A stretch of 64,000 bases of DNA, taken from Telopea speciosissima (Eukaryota; Streptophyta; Magnoliopsida; Proteales; Proteaceae). The stretch spans positions 59,516,464-59,580,463 of the forward strand of contig NC_057917.1 in assembly GCF_018873765.1 (NCBI RefSeq), in the 5' to 3' direction. The position numbers and the translations under genes are program-made. Below the pieces are notes generated by a model. It searched no databases, was not told the DNA's origin, and saw nothing but the letters and a program-made list of their open reading frames with translations. This document shows positions 34,085-46,242 of this stretch, piece by piece (positions within the stretch are counted from its first letter, which is position 1; each line of letters starts with the position of its first letter).

Positions 34085-35210
34085 TAAAATCGAGATCGCC
34101 CATGACAAATTCCGATCCAAATATTAATTCTTGAAACCATGGTCGAACCGAACTCAAAGACCCAACCAATACGGGGTTAATGTCGTAATTTTGCTGACCT
34201 TTTTAACTGTTGAAATAAAAAAACGCATTCTCCGTTTTAAACATTTTTAGTATGTGAAACTAGATTGAACTTCTGTTAGCAAAAACGCGTTCCCGTTTTT
34301 TACCGTTTTAAACACATTTTGTTGTATGTTTACCAAACATACAGAAAAAAAAAAAAAAAAAAAAAAAAGGGCCAATATTTTTCATGATGTCACCTTCAAC
34401 TCAAGGTCAATGGACGGATACTAAAATTAGAAGCATATATTTCAAATAAAAATTCTTCAATTTATATGAGAATAGTACTGTATTTTAGAAATATAAATGT
34501 TTAAAATCCGTACCGTCCGTTTTCGGTTTTTACCATTTTCTGTTTTATTTGACTGTTCATTTGCAATATTTTACCGTTTAAATCCGTACCGTGACTCCAT
34601 CTTTTTGGCTGAACCCATTTCTTGCCATTCGTTAGGGGAATAAAACAAATATTTGCATTTAAAATGCATTTTAATCAACCATCGCAATTGAAGTTTTGAA
34701 ACCTCACAGATAGAGTTTCTATAGTACCTATGACTCCCATAGGTTAGTGCTTCTTTAGAATATATATATCCACCTCTGATTTTGTCTGCCCTGTGGCTCG
34801 GCTTTGTCATTGTTGCTCCCTTCCCTTCTTCCCTTGAGGGCAGGGTTTGTGCCATGTACTGTTGTTACTTCTCTTCTTTTGAATATATTGATAAGACATT
34901 AATCAAGCCCTATAAAAAGATTAGAAACCAATATAGATTAGAGGAAAACGAATATTGCTGTTTACAAAACAAACCAAAACCAAAACCAAGAAATTCTTTT
35001 ATATCAACCCAAATATAATTTTTGAGACAATTATGAACAGAAAAGTGTTCCCAAACAAAAGGAAGTGATGAAATAGGAAACTGCAATAAGTCCGCATCAA
35101 CTTCCAATGGGTGAATCGGCATCGAAATATTCAAGCCAAGATTCTTCTAAATCGATTAGTTTCAGATCAAATGACCGATTTTAGGGTTCTTTAGACCGAT
35201 TCCTGATTTT
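34085..35210. other. gene-free DNA between LINE and repeat
   Basis: No gene is supported. An A run of about 25 bases lies near 34346. Words such as CCGTTTTAAACA and GTTTTTACCGTTTT recur near 34230-34570 and resemble termini near 30290-30360, perhaps an inverted-repeat element family, but no boundaries could be defined. Confidence 0.3.
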
Positions 35211-35269
35211 AAAACCATGGTTGGAGGGTGGCAAAGGCTCCTCATGATCGCACCCAGTTACAACAGACC

Positions 35270-35640
35270 AAGAAATATGTTTCCATCCCCATTCACATCG
35301 AACTTCTCGAAAACGTTCTCAAGCTCCTCCATCTATGTTTCCTCGGGCTACAGGAACAAACCTCATTCCTGTTCCTCAAATAGAAGAGCAAATAGAGGAG
35401 AATGAGAACGTTTTCAACAATTTCCTTCCCGTGCGTTGAGGCAACCCATCATCTTTTTTTTTGGTAAGAACTAAGAAGAAAGCTTATTTATTGATACGTG
35501 ACCAACACAAGGAGTCTGAATTACATAACTCAGATAGCCATCGAATGGAAATGGGCCAAGATGTCCTGCATGTCAGGCAACCCATCATCTCATTCTTTAT
35601 AAAAAGGAGAGTGAGAGGCGTTTATATACCCTAGTGAGTA
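35270..35640. repeat. dispersed repeat similar to 1560-1920
   Basis: It shares 'ccattcacat(c/t)gaacttct(c/t)gaaaa', 'gttctcaagctcctcc' and, after a 136-bp interruption, a TATAAA motif plus GAGAGTGAGAGGCGTTTAT with the region near 1560-1920. Looks like a duplicated promoter-like or transposon-derived segment. Confidence 0.55.
35455..35575 (-). mobile_element. short LINE-tail insertion with 15-bp TSD
   Basis: The insert of 121 bp is bordered by GGCAACCCATCATCT on both sides (35440-35454 and 35576-35590), an exact 15-bp duplication typical of LINE/SINE target-primed insertion. It starts with a T run (a poly(A) tail on the minus strand) preceded on that strand by TTCTTAGTTCTTACC. The opposite end has no internal promoter boxes that I can recognise, so a 5'-truncated LINE tail is more likely than a SINE. 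Confidence 0.8.
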
Positions 35641-35649
35641 GTGACCATG

Positions 35650-35982
35650 GTTCGTAATGTCGGATCTAATCTGTATCGGTCATGATCAATCCCGAGATTA
35701 GACCAATCTGTCAACGTATTCCTGGATTGGTCAACTTGGTTGGATTGACCGATCCCATCCAATATTCGCCATTTTTTTGGGTTTGTTGACCCTCCCTTTG
35801 AATTTTTTACTGATCCATACCGATTTTTAATATTTTATTAATATTTTTTACCGATCCAAGCCCGATCCAGAAAAACCTAGATTTTGGTCATTTTTAACCA
35901 ATCCAAGCCAAGGTTGATCAATCCGGATCGGGATCGGTCATGATCAATCTCGAGTCCGATACCAGGATTTTGAACCTTGTCG
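35650..35982. mobile_element. probable hAT-type MITE (CATGGTTC terminus)
   Basis: It begins CCATGGTTCGTAATGTC and ends CAGGATTTTGAACCTTG, whose complement starts CAAGGTTCAAAATCC: imperfect TIRs like those at 476-930. The interior is rich in GGATCGG/CCGATCC. No matching 8-bp duplication was found, so the ends are approximate. Confidence 0.5.
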
Positions 35983-36161
35983 GGAGACGAGGAGGAAGCA
36001 CAAGAATTATATATAGGGCAAGAGATAGCCATCTGGTCGTGTAGTGGTTGCACCAGTGCGAGGGACAATGAGAGCGCACATAGGGCATTAACATAAATAT
36101 GATTTTTTATTTCCTATGCCTGGGTGCAGGAGCCACATGACTAGGTAGCGTTTGTTTGCCT

Positions 36162-36900
36162 TTTTTTTTTTTTTGATAAACGAATTTTATTAACAAGGGA
36201 ACAAAGTTCCGCAAAGATCATCATACAAAGGAAAAGAAATACACTTGGGAGGAACTAGATTCCAAGAAAAAAAATCTTGAGACTGAGCTCCTAAAGAAGC
36301 AAGACAATCAACTAAGAGTTACCCTCTTGCAGGGTGTGAACACAACACACTTCTTCTAATCTGGATGAGAATTGAAGGCATTCATGAATGATTCGTGAAG
36401 TTAATTCTCTAGGGAACAGCTTGAGAGCAACCATTCAAAATGTTTATCACTAGCAAGTTATCATTTTCTATGATGAGTTTAGAAATGTTCAAGTTTAAGG
36501 ATGTGAGAAGAGCTTGAAGAACTGCTAGCACCTCTGCGACGAGCGAATTTCCATCCAATCCCAATAGCAAAACTGCAAATGAAAGAAGCATCAGAAGAGC
36601 GACATACTCCACCAATACCAGCTTTTCCAGGATTCCCAAGGCTAGCACCGTCGATATTGAACTTTACTAGTGGGTAGGAAGGAGGAGACCATTTGATCAT
36701 AGTACTTGGTTTGCTTCGATCACAACTTGGAAGAATTTGATCTCTTGCGCCGGAGATAGCTCTGAGAAGGATTCTTCTTGAATAAAACCTTTGATTTCTA
36801 AAGATGACATCCCAATAGCCATTCCAAATGCTCCAAATAATATTACAAAAAAGGGCGGTCATGAGGTTGGTATCTCTACCATGAGGCCTTCTTTTGCTTT
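36162..36900 (-). mobile_element. 3' end of an L1-type LINE (RNase H domain)
   Basis: On the minus strand WSPPSYPLVKFNIDGASLGN then PGKAGIGGVCR and, in another frame, SLVAEVLAVLQALLTSLNL with IIENDNLLVINIL form the LINE-type RNase H domain. A T run at about 36159-36174 is the poly(A) tail on the minus strand, and the sequence next to it is the 3' UTR. A frameshift (near 36560) and stops show decay; everything 5' of the RNase H region is missing. Confidence 0.75.
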
Positions 36901-37438
36901 GTAATATATAGGGAAAATCTTATTGTAATCTTATTTTTTTGGCCTTTGTCTTATTCCCACAAGTTATTTTAATCATGAATGAAAAAAGAATTTTCAAAAC
37001 AATTAAGTAGAAAATTAATTGTCATTATGTTATTTTCAAAAACTGTCATTCTCTACGGGGATGCACCAACAAAAACAAACATGCAATACAAAGTATTCCT
37101 TCAATTACAAACAAACGTGCAATACAAAGTATTCCTTCAATTACAAACAAACAAACAACAGGCTTGACAGCAAGATATAAAGAACAATAAAAAAACTTCA
37201 CATAATAAACCAAGAAAACAAACCATTCACAAAGAATTAGATTAATCACTCCATCTTATACAATGTACTTCTCTTGGAGGAATATGCACAGAAACACTTC
37301 GGTGAAGAGCAGCTTTTGCCTGGAAAATTTCCCATCATTGGTAGGCATGGATTCTCAAATTTGATTGTCTAACAAAGATCTCAATGGGCCTTTACAGAAA
37401 AAATCTCCTGCAAACTGGATGAAAGCTTTGCAATGGAA

Positions 37439-40400
37439 TCAATTTGCTGTCTTTGAGTGTTTGATAAGCCAATCGATGACAATGTTTAAGTTTATAGAAT
37501 CTTTACATGAGATCATGTAGCAGCAGACCTCCCTGTCTGCCATGGACTCCAGCCCCCTAACCCCACGTGTCGCAAACATCAAGAATAAGAGAAACAAGTC
37601 AGAGAAAATAACGACACCAAATAAGAAAAAGAAAAGATCAACACTACACTGAGAAACATTAGATGATTTATATTGATCAATTAATTCTTAACTCACAGCT
37701 GATCTACCAATGCTTGCTTAGAAAGAGCTTCTGACTTATCAATCTTGTTACCAAGAACCAACAGGGGAATCCCACTTAGGGATGGCTTCGTGAGCAGGTC
37801 GTGCAATTCACTTCGTGCTATAGGAACACTATCTCGATCTGCAGCATCAACTACATAACTGCCATTACAAGGAAGGACAAAAGGTAAGTGACACAAAACC
37901 AAACTATTCCCATCCCACATCACGGATCTGCAGATATACAGGACTGAGAAAAAGGGGAAAAAATATGCAGTTCCAGCAAAGGAAATCCACAATGACTAAT
38001 GGGTACAGATTTAATATGCTCAGAGCTGACATTGTTAGGGGACTCGCCCATCCAAAGTACCATGGCTATATAGGCTATAGTTCACCTTAATTCCGTCCTT
38101 TTCCCAATCATATTGATGTCACTTTCATAACTCACGGTTTTTTGCTTTGATATTCTTTTCAATAATATTGATGTAGTAGTTTCATTTTATAACAACAAGA
38201 CATTTTCCTTTCAAGTCCAAGAACTTGTTCCCCCCACCTCTTTTTTGAATGGTCAACTAAACAAAAGCATACATCAAACATTTAGAAATTCATTATATAC
38301 AAATTATGGGAATGTGGGAGGAATTACAGAATTGCGGAGACACCACGACAATATCGCTCCCACATGGTGCGGAACCTCCTTTGCCCACCAATATCCCAAA
38401 ACTTTATGGTTACATTTCCTTTTGTGATCTTTCGCATGTTGAAGCCAACCTAGATTTCAGAATTTACACAATCAGTGATATACCATTAGGTGCTTAAACT
38501 GAATTATTTGAGGAAATAGCACTTACAGTTGGAATCATGTCCTCGCTATAGCCTCCAGTCTGATAGAAGTTAACAAGTTATAGGTAAGTCACAGAGAATT
38601 AGTCGCAAATCAGCAGAAAGAGAAAAAAGAATATAGTGTTTACTCACAGCAATAGCATTAACAAGAGATGTTTTCCCTGCATTCTGAAGTCCAATAAGGG
38701 AAAGCTCCATTTCCTGTTTGAAAAACAAACTGTAAACTCAAAGTCAGAATATGGAGAAGTTAATGAAGTAGAGGACTGATTAAATTTCGACTGTTACTCC
38801 CTCTTCCCAGGTGACGGGGTTATGCAGATCACTCAGATCTATTCCAAAATTAAGTGTAAAATCACAACCTAATGGATGGCATAAACCATCTACCTCAAAC
38901 AAGGAATTCAGTGCTCTTTTAGATTTTACAGGTAGTTATGTATTACAACACAATATAAATAACTGAAAATTTTCTTCCTCTGGTAAAGGTGGGGGCAATG
39001 CAATTTTTCTAATTTAGCATGAATTCCTACTGAGGGGAAGAAAATGGTTGCGATGACCTGAGGCTCCATTTTATCGCTGGATTGGGATGGTAAATGAAAT
39101 ACTTCTGTGGATTTTCGATGGGGTTTTCCACCGGAGCATTTCACAATCTGTACAACAATTTATCAGACTTCAAATAGGACAACTCAAACTTTTCACTCTA
39201 AGAACCACTCATGGCTTTTGGACTCAGGTCACTCAGTTTCTTTCATCTGACCATGACATTCCCCTCCTCTTACTTCTTCTTCCTCCTCTTCTGCCTGAGT
39301 TATAGACATGGCCGAGGGCAAGAGACGTAATTTTGTATTTTGTATAGCACCATTTCATATACACCAGATACATATCAATAATCGGAAACTATTTTGGCCA
39401 TAATTTCCAATGTCACCAGATTTGTGAGATCATGAATTTGTTGAAGGTAACTGATACATCTCTTTTGCGACAAACTCAAGCCAAAAACCAAGAACCTTTG
39501 ACAATATACCTTAAATAAGAGTAATGGGAATAGGACTTTCTGATGCCAAAGCATCCTATAATGAAAATTCAGCGGTTTGGACATGCTACACCAATTGGGA
39601 GAACACAGGAAATTGCGTATTTCCTTCACTTTCCTTTGGGTCTATCTTTGGAAGGCGACAACTCATTCTTTTAGCATGATGTTAATACCATTTGATAGCT
39701 TATGGAGTTACCTATCCAACAAGACCAAGATCTTGTGATTTCAAACTATATCAGGAAAGTTATGACCAATTTTCTGATAGAATCAGTCAGTGACGGGAAT
39801 TCTGTTTTAGAAAGTTAAGCAAGATTAGGATTCTTATTTTGGGGTTATTTCTTAAATAAGTAGTTTTATTTATTCAGCAAACGGGTTAAGCACTCAAGGG
39901 AGTTGCTAATGTAATTTTAGTCATATTAGGAATTTTCTTTAAAGTAAAATTCATATAGGCACAAATGGGCCTGGTTTTTTGTCTCTATACAGCATTGTCA
40001 ATGGCATAATTTTTAGTGGATTGGTTAAGTGGTTATGGTTAAGGAAATGGTTCTCTTTCCATTAGTTTGATGGTAAAACCTAAGCCTTGTTCATGGTAAG
40101 CAAGCCCCTACCTTATTCTCTTTGTTTTATTTATGTTTATTGTTCTTTTTAAGGCCCATCACCTGCAGGTTTTGTAAAAATTGGCCAGCATCATTTTCGT
40201 TCTATCTTTTCATTTTTCTTCACCCCCCTCAAATTTTATCCATTAAAGGCTATAGAAAGAATGTATTTAAGAAGTATAAAATACCTACAAAGCACTTTGC
40301 AATACAAATTAGGAACTCTATCAGAAACACCAAAACAATAGACAACTATCAACAACATATTCAAGCCAAAAGTTTACAAATCTGATAAAGTCCACTAATG

Positions 40401-40565
40401 ATTCCCCAAATCAGATCTCTCCACATTTTTCAACACTGTAAGCCCGTCACTCAAGAAAAAATCAGTATATGCACAAAATTTTAAGAATTGTATTTCTTAT
40501 ATTCAAAATTTCATCTATTTCTTTCCCTCGAAAGTCCCCATGAAATGACAAGTTTGTCAATTGCA

Positions 40566-40598
<33 letters not shown>

Positions 40599-41703
40599 TA
40601 TCATAGTTCCAAGTTAAGAAGATTGCCAAAAAGTAAAATTCCTCTTCAATTGCGAAAGGGAAACTCTTCCACAAACAGCCTCATACAATACAGTAAAATA
40701 GAAACAGACGCTTAACGCGCCAAAAATAAATAAAAAGCGGTTTCTTCTTCCTCTCTCTCAAACAAATGCAGCACCAGTTTGCCAATCCAAGGTTCACTGT
40801 CAAGAACCCCTTCTTAGTGGATTCAATGTCAAGAACTAGTCCATAGATGTATTCAAAGCAAAAATTCCACCTGCCACCGGGGGGTTGGGGGGGGGGGGGG
40901 GAGGAGGGCTTTTCCTTAAAATTTTAAGCTACCTCTTCTTTTTTTTCTTTTTTTTCCTCTTCCCCCGAATGAAAGGTGAGTACTACTACCTTTGAATTTA
41001 TCCACCTAATCACCCCCCCATAACAGGGAACTTCATTCTGGTAGCAACAACGAATAAGAGGCAGAAAACACTAATCTACAATCCAAAATATCATAGCAGC
41101 AACAACATCATAAACCCTTCTCAAAAAAAGAAGGTAGTAAGTAGTAATCTCCATAAAGAAGACAGATCAAATTGCAGGTTGCCGCGAACCAATGGTGAAA
41201 AAAGTACAGTATAGGTTATTGCAGACCACTGATACACATTTTGGTTTTCAATTTTGTAACTTTTCTCCGTGCTCATACTTCCATTCGGGTTTCTTACACC
41301 TTTGACGACTATATTTCCCACAAACTTGGAAATAACTGACAGGTGTTTCTATATGAGCTAATACAGCTGAGTAGAATTACCCACTTCTACAATTATCATG
41401 TGATTTGCTAAATCTTGGTATTGAACTTGAGCATTATTAGCTAGGTATACCCATAAAATTGAACTACTTCAATGAAGAATTGATTTTCTGAATTCATAGT
41501 TTCTGTAGAGCCATTCTATTACACATACAAATTTTGAACTTTTCCGAATGAAAATGAATTTGAACACGAAATCAAAAAAACAGGAAAAAAAAAAGGAAAA
41601 AAAGAACAAAGCATGCCACGCTGAATCAAATGGAGAAAATTGGACATTATAAGAAGAGGATATACCTCCGGAGCCAATCGAGGAAGGTCTCCAACAGCCC
41701 CAT
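37439..41703 (-). CDS. ARL8: ARL8 small GTPase, six exons
   Basis: ADP-ribosylation-factor-like 8 acts on late endosome/vacuole and lysosome-related membranes; plant ARL8 is also a host factor for tobamovirus replication. Exons: 41703-41666, 38729-38648, 38559-38527, 38449-38328, 37858-37697, 37556-37439. All introns are GT-AG and all phases fit, giving 184 codons plus stop, the family's exact length. The start [13 protein letters not shown] and [20 protein letters not shown] give the P-loop GLQNAGKT. Further motifs are TVGFNMRK (switch I), WDIGGQ (switch II), [10 protein letters not shown] and MISCKD. The C terminus is [10 protein letters not shown]. Intron 1 is about 2.9 kb. Differences from the usual plant sequence include FWDIGGQ for LWDLGGQ and SINLNIV for SVNIDVV. 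No lesion is seen, so it is probably functional. Confidence 0.93.
40565..40599. repeat. (AAT)n microsatellite in ARL8 intron 1
   Basis: About eleven AAT units in a row within the first intron of ARL8, a likely length-polymorphic marker. Confidence 0.9.
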
Positions 41704-41879
41704 TTCATAACCAAAAAGTTGAATCCAACTACGATTGCGAGGTAGACGAATCAAACAAGTGTAGAAACCTTAACCCTAGTTCCCACTTCCCAGACAGAGG
41801 GACAGCCAGGAAGATGCGGAGCCTGGCTGAAACCTTAATAAAAGAACAGAGACTGCCACCTTGGTTGGTTCTCTGCTAA

Positions 41880-42788
41880 TGGTCGATTCATTCTCTGCTT
41901 TAACTAGTAAGGCCTGAATTGGGTTTCAGAGGACGCTACTATAATGTGTCTAAGGTCCAAAGTCCATAATGGATCTTCCAATCTAATCCAGACACGTGGT
42001 GGAATAATGGTCGTTGGATCTGCTGACTAGTAGTGGAGCTCAAAGGCATCAATCGTTGGTCAAATTAAATGCGTGAAGAGATGGAAGAGTTGGCGTATGG
42101 TCATCAGAGATGCCTACATTCATTATAAATACTTAAAGCCATCTAAGAGGGAAAGAAATTGCTTCATGACCAAGAAAAGTTCTTCCTTTTGGTCTTGGAA
42201 TAGAATCATTTCATTCCTAAATGATATGAGATTGGTTTTGAGACGGGTTTTCCAATGGTTCTGAACAATGTTGTAGATGCTCTTAAAGGCACTGTCCATC
42301 ACGTGTGGGACAGAGTGGCCGCATTTCTTTCGGTGGCTCTCTAGACTTTGTGAGTTTGAAGCCATAGGATGTAGTGATGTACATATGAGTATCAACATCA
42401 GTAAATTCATTTTCTACCAAAAAAAGAAAATCGAAAGACTAAAAAATAATCGATTGGAACCTGATTGACCTAGATCCATTTAAGATGCTTATTTAATCAT
42501 AGTTAATATTTAATAGTTATAATTTATAAGGAATATGTCATAATTGTCAATAAAAAATAAGGGTTGATATTTGATTATTTGTATGTTTAGGAATTTCGGA
42601 CTTATTTAAGTGTTCCAATGCCAGACCCAGAACCAGAACTAGATTGTTCCATTATTAAATCGGACCAGATCCTAGTTTGGGATCTATTTCATTAACGGGG
42701 CGATTATGGAATTAGCCCATTAGGATCGTAACCGATTAAGAACCGTCCCGACTAACAAACGGGGTTTGGATAGACCTTTTGAATTTTG
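41880..42788. other. intergenic DNA upstream of ARL8
   Basis: This would hold the ARL8 5' flank on the minus strand. No gene is supported. Words such as CCAGACCCAGAACCAGAAC and GGACCAGATCC near 42620-42680 resemble the hAT-like repeat at 58588-60143. The Retand element is inserted just to the right. Confidence 0.35.
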
Positions 42789-42793
42789 GTACT

Positions 42794-43503
42794 TGTTGCG
42801 TGTGAAAACCTCCGGTGCTTGGTTCGCCCGCGGATGAGCCTGAAAAAACCAAGCAATGAGCACAAGAGGGCCGGTGTGGCTCCGGCCTAGGACTCTCCGA
42901 TGCTCAAGTCAGGTCTCCAATGCAACAGCGTAACTGCTAGTAAAAGTGAGATGAGGAGTAGTGCTCCATACCTGGGTATTTATAGAGTGAGGAGGAGATG
43001 AGACGGTTGGAAGAGTCCTAGTATGGTAGGAGTCCTTCTTTCGGAAGGTTCTCCCGCGTAGAGCGGAGTGGAGAGTCATTTTCGAGGTCGGACTCTTATT
43101 AAGGTAAGAGTCCATGTAGAGTACGATTCCGTGTTGTGCTGGGATCGTGGCTCGATCCTTATCCCGTGATTCTCGGGATGTGCTGACGTGGCCCGGAGAT
43201 CTCCAGCGGGGTGCTATGGCAGCTTCAGTGGAGGAGGGCTCGGCCTCGGAGGTCGGCCCAAGGGGTCAGCAGAGGAGGTCGGCCCGAGAGGTGGTTCTCA
43301 GCCTCAAGCTCGGCTAGGAGTCTGGTTGACCTGTATGAGCTTGGCCTCAACCACTGGCTAGCTCGCTCGAGCCTAGCTCTGTCAGATGACTTATCGAAGA
43401 TGGGGTCGGCCCATTCTCCTGCTCGGCTCAACTCGGTTCTCGGACTGAGGTCGGATCAGCCACGTGGCAACCTCCGATAGGTAGGGTGTTTTATGCCTCA
43501 TCA
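42794..43503 (-). repeat. 3' LTR of the Retand element
   Basis: 710 bp. On the plus strand it begins TGTTGCGTG and ends CTCATCA. A TATAAATA box lies on the minus strand at about 42976-42983. By hand count it differs from the other LTR at about 21 positions without net length change. Confidence 0.93.
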
Positions 43504-43520
43504 CAGGCCCCCCACTCATC
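43504..43520 (-). promoter_or_regulatory. polypurine tract
   Basis: On the minus strand GAGTGGGGGGCCTG lies directly before the LTR start TGATGAGG, the expected place of the plus-strand primer. Confidence 0.75.
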
Positions 43521-43760
43521 AGGAGTCGGCTCGGCACTGATGAGTGAGGTTCCTAGGTCGGCTTGTCTGGAAGATTTTGCGCGGTCGAGCCAGACTTATT
43601 TTTTGGCGGGAATTTGACGTTGCACGGTCTGACGGTTGGGTGTCCGTGCCACATCAGCAGAGTCATTATGGCAGGCTCGGGAATTCGAAACGTCCTTTGA
43701 TCTGGGCCGTTGAATTATGCTGAGCTCTGGTCGGCCATTGGATCAGTAAGACCCAAGGAT

Positions 43761-43770
43761 TATAAATAGG
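43761..43770 (+). promoter_or_regulatory. TATA box of the antisense gene
   Basis: TATAAATAGG on the plus strand, about 170 bp before the first ATG (43935) of the antisense frame and outside the LTR. Its position suggests that this gene has its own promoter, opposite to LTR-driven transcription. Confidence 0.55.
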
Positions 43771-43934
43771 CGACTCCTAACTATTCATTCCTCACTGCTC
43801 TAAGTTATTGACTTCTCGGCAAGCTTGGATTTCTTCAGCTCAGCAGCGCTCGGTGTTTACTTGTTCGCGATCAGCTCGGCCTTTGCTTCGTTCGCGCCCA
43901 GCTCTTCTTCAACCAGTAAGTCTTCTTCGCCCAG

Positions 43935-46242
43935 TATGTCAGTTGGTAGTAGTCCCATGGGCGAGCTGTTCGCCAGGGCGGTAGAGGGCGCGAGTCCGAG
44001 CCGAGAGCTCCCCGCTCGTTCTCCCACCATAGACCTATTGGGCTCGACCTCAGATGAGCCCGATGTAGTGGAGCTTCGTCAGGCGGAGGTGGCCGAGCCT
44101 CCGTTACTCCTGGAGTTTGACCACGCGACCCAATCCATTGTCGCAGACCGAGCCAAGAACTCTGGGTCGTCCTCATCCGATGAGGAATCAAGTGAGGGAG
44201 ATTCGTTCGAGGTGGGTGTTGGCTCGGTCAGCTTGTCTGCTGACGCCCCTGAGCCCGAGGAAGGCAGTGTCGGCACCTTTTCGAGCACGATCACGGAGGC
44301 CGACCTCGACTATCTGAGGGCGACCTATGCCATCCCCGAGGACATTCAGCTCCGAGTTCCTAGCCCCGGGGAGATGGCCTGCTTCATCAGGCCCAACAAG
44401 GTGGCTTTATACGAGACGTCCTTCAAGTATGCGTTCAGGCTCCTCGTTCTCGGCCTGGTGGACCAGATCTTGGACCACTTCCACCTGTCTCCTGGTCAGC
44501 TGGTGCCGAATTCTTGGCTGGCCGTGTACGGCTTCCACGCCTTATTTTGCGAGATGGGCCGAGGTGCAAGCGTGGCGCTTTTCTCTCGGCTCTTCTTCTC
44601 GAAGAAGTCCCCCGAGAAGGGGTGGTACTATTCTTGCCGCCGATCAGGGAAGAGTGCGGCACTGGGCGGCCACAAATTTTTGGTCGGCACGCCAACCTTC
44701 AATAAGTATTGGAAGCCTCATTTTTTCTTTGCTTCCATTCCCAACAGCCCTCTCCGAACCGAGTGGAAGGAGATGAACTTGAACTATGTCAATAGGGTAT
44801 TACCCCTGACCGAGAACGAGATGACCTCGTTGGACCTGATCCTCCAGCGTCCGCCCTTCGATGTCCTCCAGCTTCAGGACGAGGGGTTTCTTCAGAGGTG
44901 GCATATGACCCCTGGTACGAGCCTGAGCCGAGACCGTCTATGTGGTCCTAGCTGACCCCCTTACTTAGTCTTCTTTTCTGTTTCTACTTATTTTTTATGT
45001 TGTCGGTTTCTCTTGCAGTGGTTGGCCACATTCCTCCTATGGATACGGCTCGGCTAAGGGCCGAGACCCTTGCAGACCAGAGGAAGAAAAACTTGGACAA
45101 GAAGTCCCGGGGCGAATCTTCCAAGGCCCCCAAGGGCAAGGCCATGATGCAGGGCCCTTCGGATGCTGTGGTCGGCCTTGAGGCCGAGAAGAATACGGGC
45201 CCAACGGGGTCTCCGAGAAAGGGGAAAGGCCGAAAAGGAGAGAGGAGCCCGCCGAGAGACAGCAAGCGTCAGAAGCTCTCGGTTAATCTGATGAGTGGTG
45301 GTCTTCCGCCCGTGGCTTCGCCCGCCAACATCTCCCGATACGTCTTGGGGAGGGCCTCTGCCACCAACGTTCCTGTGAGGCCGACCTGGCGCCTCTTCCC
45401 CGGGGACTCGGCGTTGACGTCGGCCGCGCACGCCAAAGAATGGTTGGATGTAGGTCGGCTTCCAACCGACAAGGAGAAGCTCGAGGCACTGTCTGACCCA
45501 GAGCTCCTCTCCACTCTGTTCCAGGATTTCAACATGGTAAGTTTCCTGGTCGGCTCTTGTGATTAGATATGATCTGTGTAGTCTGTCTTGATTTTTGTTC
45601 TCGTTCCTTTTTGTAGGGCTTCGCCAAGGCAGTGGAGACCATGCTCCATTTTGAGCGGCTCCTGACCGAGAACCATTCCTTGGGCGTCCAGTGCAAGAAG
45701 GCCTACCAGGATGCCCAGGATGCCATTCAGAGGCGTCGAGAGACCCAAGAGAGGCTCACTACTGTCGAGGCCGAGGTGGAGAGTTCTCAGGCCGAGGTGG
45801 TCAGGCAGAGAGAAAAGGTCCAGGCTCTGCAGGCTCAGCTGTCGAGGTGAAGGAGAAGGTCAAGGAAGACCTGGCTGCGGCTCGGAGCGAGGCGGTCAGC
45901 GACTATCTTCAATCGGAGGAGTATGCTGATGTCTGCCATGAGATCAGGAGGCCTCCATATGCCGAGGGTTTCGAGGCAGGCCGAGCTGAACTTTTGGCCG
46001 AGACCAAGGCAGCGTACCCGGATCTCAACCTCTCCTGTTTTGATGATGATGCGACTACCTTTGCCGGGGAGTTGGGAGATGAGGAGGGGGCCGAAGTCAC
46101 CCAGGCTCTGCCCCTTGAGGAACCTACTCTGGCCGACGTCGTCCCTCCAGAAGCTGGACCACAAGACCCTCCTGCCGAGCCTACCGCCGCGGACACTTCC
46201 GAGGTCGTCTCCAAGTCCAACCCAGAGGAGACCGAGATGTAA
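43935..46242 (+). pseudogene. antisense gene of the Retand element (putative gypsy-type transposon family), three exons
   Basis: It runs opposite to gag-pol. Exon 1 43935-44944 (start ATG, MSVGSSPMGELFARAVEG) has a Ser/acidic N-terminal part and then LDYLRATYAIPEDIQLRVPS, LVPNSWLAVYGF and a WYYSCRR region. These resemble plant proteins annotated 'putative gypsy type transposon' (Pfam Transposase_28). Exon 2 45019-45536 follows a CTTGCAG acceptor and is Lys/Pro-rich. Its donor ATG|GTAAGT and the next acceptor TTGTAG are canonical. Exon 3 45617-46242 is coiled-coil-like (ERLTTVEAEVESSQAEVV) and acidic. One missing base near 45847 shifts the frame between LQAQLS and EVKEKVKEDLAAAR. The exon 1 donor (G|GTCCTAG) is inferred from phase. 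Function is unknown; similar extra frames occur in related elements. Confidence 0.7.

Noticed and set aside
40488-40715. Asn-rich open frame in ARL8 intron 1
   Set aside because: Produced by the (AAT)n microsatellite.
43825-43934. Upstream extension of the antisense frame to 43825
   Set aside because: The frame opens at a TTG, not ATG; the first ATG with a plausible start is at 43935, downstream of the TATA box.
44327-44776. Open frames overlapping the antisense Retand gene in other frames and strands (also 43871-44191, 45054-45431)
   Set aside because: Shadow frames of the GC-rich real frame; composition is Arg/Ser/Pro-rich without any motif.
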